NCBI GenBank assembly: GCA_030832185.1
Contig: JAURJQ010000006.1
Span: 1-48,580 of the forward strand
Direction of reading: 5' to 3'
DNA length: 48,580 nucleotides
Source: Chitinophagales bacterium
GTDB lineage: Bacteria; Bacteroidota; Bacteroidia; Chitinophagales; JADJOU01
This document shows positions 44,689-48,580 of this stretch, in pieces. The notes below the pieces were generated by a model. That model saw only the letters and a list, made by a program, of their open reading frames with translations. It had not been told where the DNA came from and did not search any database. The translations under genes were made by a program, and so were the position numbers. Within the stretch, counting starts at the first letter, position 1, and each line of letters starts with the position of its first letter.

Positions 44689-46119
44689 ATGAAAAAAATT
44701 ACAACAATTATGCTCGCAGCAATATACACTGCAAACATCATGGCACAAGTACCCAACTATGTACCTACCAATGGACTAATAGGCTGGTGGCCTTTTACGG
44801 GCAATGCTATAGACAGTAGTGGGAATGGCAATCATGGAACGGTTATTGGAGCGACATTAACTTCCGATAGGTTCAATAAGACTTCACACTCCTATGATTT
44901 TGATTTTACTGGAGTTGTTTTTGGCCAAAGGAATGATGAAATTTATATACCATATGATTCAATTTTAAATGTCAATAATATTTCAGTGTCTGTTTGGGTT
45001 TATCCAAGATCTTATTATTGGTCAGGGAATCCTAATTTATCAACAATTATTAACAGATATGAATATGGTTATAGTAACCCTAACGGGCAAACCTGGGGTA
45101 TAGGTTTCACTCAAAACGCTCTTATAGCTTCTATTTTTCAAGGTGCTTCAAACAATTCTCAAAATTCGGCTAACGTTACTCATAATAATCCTCTATCATT
45201 GAATACATGGCATCATATTGTCTTTACCTATAATGGAGCATCATTAAATTTGTACTTGGATGGAGCACTTGTAGATTCCGTGAGTACAACATTACCTTTA
45301 AATACTGCAGGTAATTCTGGTATATCTATAGGTGAATCTAACCAAGCAAACGGTTATTGGCATCATACAGATGGTAAGATTGATGACGTCGGTATCTGGA
45401 ATCGTGCATTAACTCAACAAGAAATTACTGCATTATATGGCTGTGTTAAAAATTTAGCTATAACGCCATCTATCAATGCTAAAACCATAGGATCAAATGC
45501 AACCTTCACCGCAACAACAACCGCCTCAAATCCTTCCTATATCTGGCAAAGTGATTTTGGACAAGGTTTTCAAACGTTGAATAACGTGGGGCAATATTCA
45601 GGCACTTCTACCAATGCCATGAGTACCTCAAATGTGCAGTTGTCAAATCATATGGTTCCGATTCGTGCTATTTCCACTTCAGGTACTTGCAAAGACATCT
45701 CCAATATTGCGTATGTAAAAATTACAGATACTTGTATCACAAAAATCAATGATACTGTCAAAATCACAAAATACGACACTATCAAGGTAACTAAATACGA
45801 CACCATCAAGGTCACTGACACCTTAGTCATCAACGCTACACTTTCAGGAGTGAGTGCACCTAATAATACGAATAGACTTATTATCTATCCAAACCCAGCA
45901 AAAGATCATATCACGATTGATTATGGTACATTTAGTCGTATGAATGGTTATACGCTCAAAATAGTGAATACCCTCGGACAGATAGTATTCTCAACACCTA
46001 TTAATCAGCAGACGTCCTACATCAATCTCTCGACCTGGACAGGTAAAGGAATGTATTATGTTCAGATTTACGACGCCTCAAATACCCTGACAGAAAATAG
46101 AAAGATAGTGTTACAGTAA
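44689..46119 (+). CDS. LamG-domain surface protein with T9SS type-A sorting domain
   Basis: A 476-residue secreted protein. A signal peptide (about 1-19) precedes a LamG/Laminin_G_3-type concanavalin fold (about 25-250): LIGWWPFTGNAIDSSGNGNHG, VSVWVYPRS, NTWHHIVFTYNGASLNLYLDG and KIDDVGIWNRALTQQEITALYG. An Ig-like part follows. A short linker repeats T-K-Y-D-T-I-K-V (about 355-375) before the T9SS domain RLIIYPNPAKDHITI ... GMYYVQIYD ... RKIVLQ. It probably binds glycans at the cell surface. A decayed copy of its 5' end lies directly downstream. Confidence 0.88.
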   Translation: MKKITTIMLAAIYTANIMAQVPNYVPTNGLIGWWPFTGNAIDSSGNGNHGTVIGATLTSDRFNKTSHSYDFDFTGVVFGQRNDEIYIPYDSILNVNNISVSVWVYPRSYYWSGNPNLSTIINRYEYGYSNPNGQTWGIGFTQNALIASIFQGASNNSQNSANVTHNNPLSLNTWHHIVFTYNGASLNLYLDGALVDSVSTTLPLNTAGNSGISIGESNQANGYWHHTDGKIDDVGIWNRALTQQEITALYGCVKNLAITPSINAKTIGSNATFTATTTASNPSYIWQSDFGQGFQTLNNVGQYSGTSTNAMSTSNVQLSNHMVPIRAISTSGTCKDISNIAYVKITDTCITKINDTVKITKYDTIKVTKYDTIKVTDTLVINATLSGVSAPNNTNRLIIYPNPAKDHITIDYGTFSRMNGYTLKIVNTLGQIVFSTPINQQTSYINLSTWTGKGMYYVQIYDASNTLTENRKIVLQ

Positions 46120-46273
46120 AAAAATTAATTTAACTTTAATTATAATATTTATCTTCGCAGTAATTTATACTGCAAAACTAATGGTACAGATGCCCAATTA
46201 TATTCCAACCAACTATCTAGTAGGCTGTTGGTCGCATGCTGATAAAGCTAATGGTGAAAGTGTTAATAATTAA
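46118..46273 (+). pseudogene. Decayed duplicate of the LamG gene's 5' end
   Basis: The plus-strand frame reads AVIYTAKLMVQMPNYIPTN then YLVGCWSHADKANGESVNN and TAA, matching LAAIYTANIMAQVPNYVPTN then GLIGWWPFTGNAIDS of the upstream gene. The start codon is gone and only 51 codons remain. Confidence 0.75.
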
Positions 46274-46392
46274 AAATTCAATTCATAACATATAGAACTT
46301 CCTGAACTTATACGGCAATATTGTCTGAAAGACATGTTTTTCGTCCTTCTAATCCCCACACCGCAAAAAAACCTATGATATTGTATTTTTCT

Positions 46393-48580
46393 ATGAAAAA
46401 GCAATTTGCTAGAGTAAACAAGTTGTTAGCATGCTTTTCATTACTAATTATTTTTTTTAATGTCCGTGAGACTGCAGCGCAGTCAATATCAAATACTAAA
46501 TATAAAGGTATAAATTCCGGAATTCATTTTTGTATAGGTTCTTCAGATACGGTTACTTTTGACACCACAGGTGTGTTTACTGGCACGGTTTTTAGAGTGG
46601 AGTTGTCAGATAGTGCTGGCGCATTTGGTACGCCGATAAATCTTGGCTCAGGGAGTAGTACTAAAATTGCCATAATCCTGCCGGCTTTACCATTATCAAA
46701 TAATTATTCTATCCGTGTTGTACGAAATTCAACACCAGCCGTTATAGGCGATACTATAAAGTTCATCACTCTTACAAAACCTACACCCAGCTTTACATTC
46801 ACCAATAACAATTCCTGCCCTCGCACTCCCATAAGTTTTACGAGTACGTCTTCGCCTTTTGCTGGATCAGGTCCTTTGACTTATGCTTGGAACTTAAATG
46901 CAGCTGCTACTCCATCTAGCAGTACTTTAGCAAATCCAGGTGGAGTCATTTATCCTCCTACTATTGGAAATGGATCAACAAACTATTCGGTTAAATTATT
47001 AGTGACAGATATATACGGATGTAAGGATAGTATATCTCAAAATATAACTGTGAGACATAAACCTAAAGCTAATTTGGTTATTGACCTGACTACAACTCCA
47101 AATTTTTCATCTGTAGGTCCGGACACGTTTACAAAATGTGGCGCTACTAGTCCATTTATCTTAACTGTTAACAATGATAGTTTAACATATACGAATTATT
47201 TGATTAAATGGGGAGATACCACCAGTAATTATGATACTTCAGTATCTCCGGCTAGTGTATCACATTCCTATAGTTTTATTGGGAAGCGAAATTTGACTCA
47301 TGTCGTTACAAATAGCAATGGCTGCAAGGATACTCAAAATATTACTGTCTATATCGGATCTAATCCTTCCATATCTATGCCCGCTCCGGGGAATACGACA
47401 CAAATATGTGCTCCTCAATCTTTTTCATTTAGTTTATCAGGATTTTCAGGCAATACTCCTGGAACTTCATATAGAATACAAAGCCAAGATAAAGGTACCG
47501 ATACGATTTTTCAACATCCTCCCCCAAATGTTTTTAATAAAACATACTCTAATAATTCTTGCGGATTTACGGCCCCTTCTTACTCAAATTCATATTACCT
47601 TAGAATTACAGCATTCAATGCATGTGGTTCTTCTACTCAGACATTAGAACCCATTCAGATTTCTACAAAACCGAAAGCAAATTTTAGCATATCCCCTGAC
47701 ACAGCAGTTTGCGTAAACAATAATTTGACTTTTACCAATACCTCTATTCGAGGACGTAGCGTTCCTAATACCAATGCATGTGATACTTCTGGTATCATAC
47801 GATGGGCAATAACGCCTTCTACTGGCCATACTGTAACTACAGGTGGTGTAGGAACCAACGTTATTACTGTTAGATTTAATACTCCGGGTACCTACCAAAT
47901 AAGATTAATTCAATACTTTCCTTCATCAATATGTAGTAATGATACAATTATAAAAACCATTATAGTAAAGGATACAAGTCGTAAAGACAGTTTCCGAACG
48001 ATTTGCCGTAACAAGCCAATCGTGTTTAATGGCCAGACTTTAAGTACTTCTGGTATCTATCGAGATACCTTCGTTAATTCGAGGGGTTGTGATAGCTTCC
48101 TTGTTCTTAACTTAACGGTCATAGATACAACTCGCAAAGATAGTTTCTTGACAATTTGCCGCTATCAGCCGATTGTCTTCAATGGTATAATCCGAAATAC
48201 TTCGGGAGTCTATCGAGATACCTTTGTCAATGCCAGAGGTTGCGATAGCCTTCTCGTGCTTACCTTAACGGTGAATGATAGTTCTCGCAAAGACAGCTTC
48301 CGAACGATATGCCGCAATAGGCCGGTTGTCTTCAATGGTCTTACCCTCAATACAACGGGAGTCTATCGAGACACCTTCGTCAATGCCAGGGGTTGCGATA
48401 GCTTCTTGGTACTTACCTTAACGGTGATTGATACGACTCGCAAAGACAGTTTCCGAACGATATGCCGCAATAGGCCGGTTGTCTTCAATGGACAGACATT
48501 AAATACTTCTGGGATCTATAGAGATACCTTCGTTAATTCGAGAGGTTGCGACAGCTTCTTATATTTAATTTTGACAGTCA
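46393..48580 (+). CDS. Large secreted PKD/repeat protein, 3' end outside window
   Basis: The frame is open from ATG 46393 to the last base (729 codons seen) with no stop, so the protein is larger than the window shows. A signal peptide is plausible (MKKQFARVNKLLACFSLL ... AAQS). PKD-like units follow, each with a conserved Cys: HFCIGSSDTVTFDT, NNSCPRTPISFTSTS, TKCGATSPFILTV, QICAPQSFSF and AVCVNNNLTFTN; NITV-R-HKPKA and STKPKANFSI join them. From 47971 the sequence changes to 51-residue repeats. T9SS export is likely from the neighbours, but the sorting domain would lie outside the window. No strong promoter seen. Confidence 0.85.
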   Translation, partial: MKKQFARVNKLLACFSLLIIFFNVRETAAQSISNTKYKGINSGIHFCIGSSDTVTFDTTGVFTGTVFRVELSDSAGAFGTPINLGSGSSTKIAIILPALPLSNNYSIRVVRNSTPAVIGDTIKFITLTKPTPSFTFTNNNSCPRTPISFTSTSSPFAGSGPLTYAWNLNAAATPSSSTLANPGGVIYPPTIGNGSTNYSVKLLVTDIYGCKDSISQNITVRHKPKANLVIDLTTTPNFSSVGPDTFTKCGATSPFILTVNNDSLTYTNYLIKWGDTTSNYDTSVSPASVSHSYSFIGKRNLTHVVTNSNGCKDTQNITVYIGSNPSISMPAPGNTTQICAPQSFSFSLSGFSGNTPGTSYRIQSQDKGTDTIFQHPPPNVFNKTYSNNSCGFTAPSYSNSYYLRITAFNACGSSTQTLEPIQISTKPKANFSISPDTAVCVNNNLTFTNTSIRGRSVPNTNACDTSGIIRWAITPSTGHTVTTGGVGTNVITVRFNTPGTYQIRLIQYFPSSICSNDTIIKTIIVKDTSRKDSFRTICRNKPIVFNGQTLSTSGIYRDTFVNSRGCDSFLVLNLTVIDTTRKDSFLTICRYQPIVFNGIIRNTSGVYRDTFVNARGCDSLLVLTLTVNDSSRKDSFRTICRNRPVVFNGLTLNTTGVYRDTFVNARGCDSFLVLTLTVIDTTRKDSFRTICRNRPVVFNGQTLNTSGIYRDTFVNSRGCDSFLYLILTV
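47971..48580. repeat. 153-bp tandem repeats in the large secreted protein
   Basis: Four units start at 47971, 48124, 48277 and 48430, exactly 153 bp (51 codons) apart; the last is cut two bases short by the window edge. Each encodes the pattern D-x-x-RKDSF, TICR, VFNG, a YRDTFVN block, RGCDS and LTV, with conserved Cys 12 and Cys 40. The array continues past the window. Confidence 0.95.

Overview
This window looks like a chromosomal segment of a low-GC member of the Bacteroidota. The signs are: several secreted proteins ending in type IX secretion (T9SS) type-A sorting domains, a TSP3-repeat/OmpA protein with an N-terminal DUF5723-like barrel, DUF4290 and DUF4286 proteins, an UpxY-type NusG paralogue heading a polysaccharide-export locus, A-rich leaders with almost no Shine-Dalgarno sites, and several TAnnTTTG boxes. 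No rRNA, tRNA, CRISPR array, integrase or transposase was recognised. I cannot name the genus.

Left part (1-9.8 kb, all minus strand, so read from right to left): an UpxY/NusG-like antiterminator (9266-9739) stands at the head of an O-antigen/capsule-type ABC exporter. The exporter permease (3611-4492) and ATPase (1-651, cut by the window edge) would normally be adjacent. Here accessory genes separate them from each other and from the antiterminator: two DUF4143-type AAA+ ATPases, two AlbA_2/HATPase/winged-helix proteins, a RhuM-like protein and a four-helix-bundle (23S-IVS/S23-type) protein. Two kinds of repeat organise this region. The last codons of the antiterminator gene recur three more times as broken copies at cassette joints (about 7345, 5967 and 4474). 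G-rich heptamer (GGGTTGA-like) arrays fill the gaps between the last three genes. This is the most unusual part of the window.

Middle part (9.8-31.4 kb): mostly housekeeping genes. They are YhcH-like, DUF4286, a small membrane-anchored protein, queA, a large T9SS-exported Ig-repeat protein, a plus-strand operon of a DEGS-like (dihydroceramide) desaturase with two Fe-S redox proteins, lspA, a DksA-like protein with a long histone-H1-like tail, ileS with a swapped GxHH signature, a membrane protein, lpd, a decayed surface-protein gene and parC.

Right part (31.4-48.6 kb): a WbbL-like glycosyltransferase whose N-terminus has no normal start codon, recR, a Gfo/Idh/MocA oxidoreductase, a DUF5723-like/TSP3/OmpA outer-membrane protein, pheT, murA (with Asp at the usual catalytic Cys position), DUF4290 and two small unknowns, all on the minus strand. 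A YgjP-like metallopeptidase (plus) and an XRE regulator (minus) with a palindromic operator-like site follow. The end is a surface-protein region (plus): a LamG T9SS protein, a decayed duplicate of its 5' end, and the start of a very large secreted protein that enters perfect-period 153-bp tandem repeats and runs off the window.
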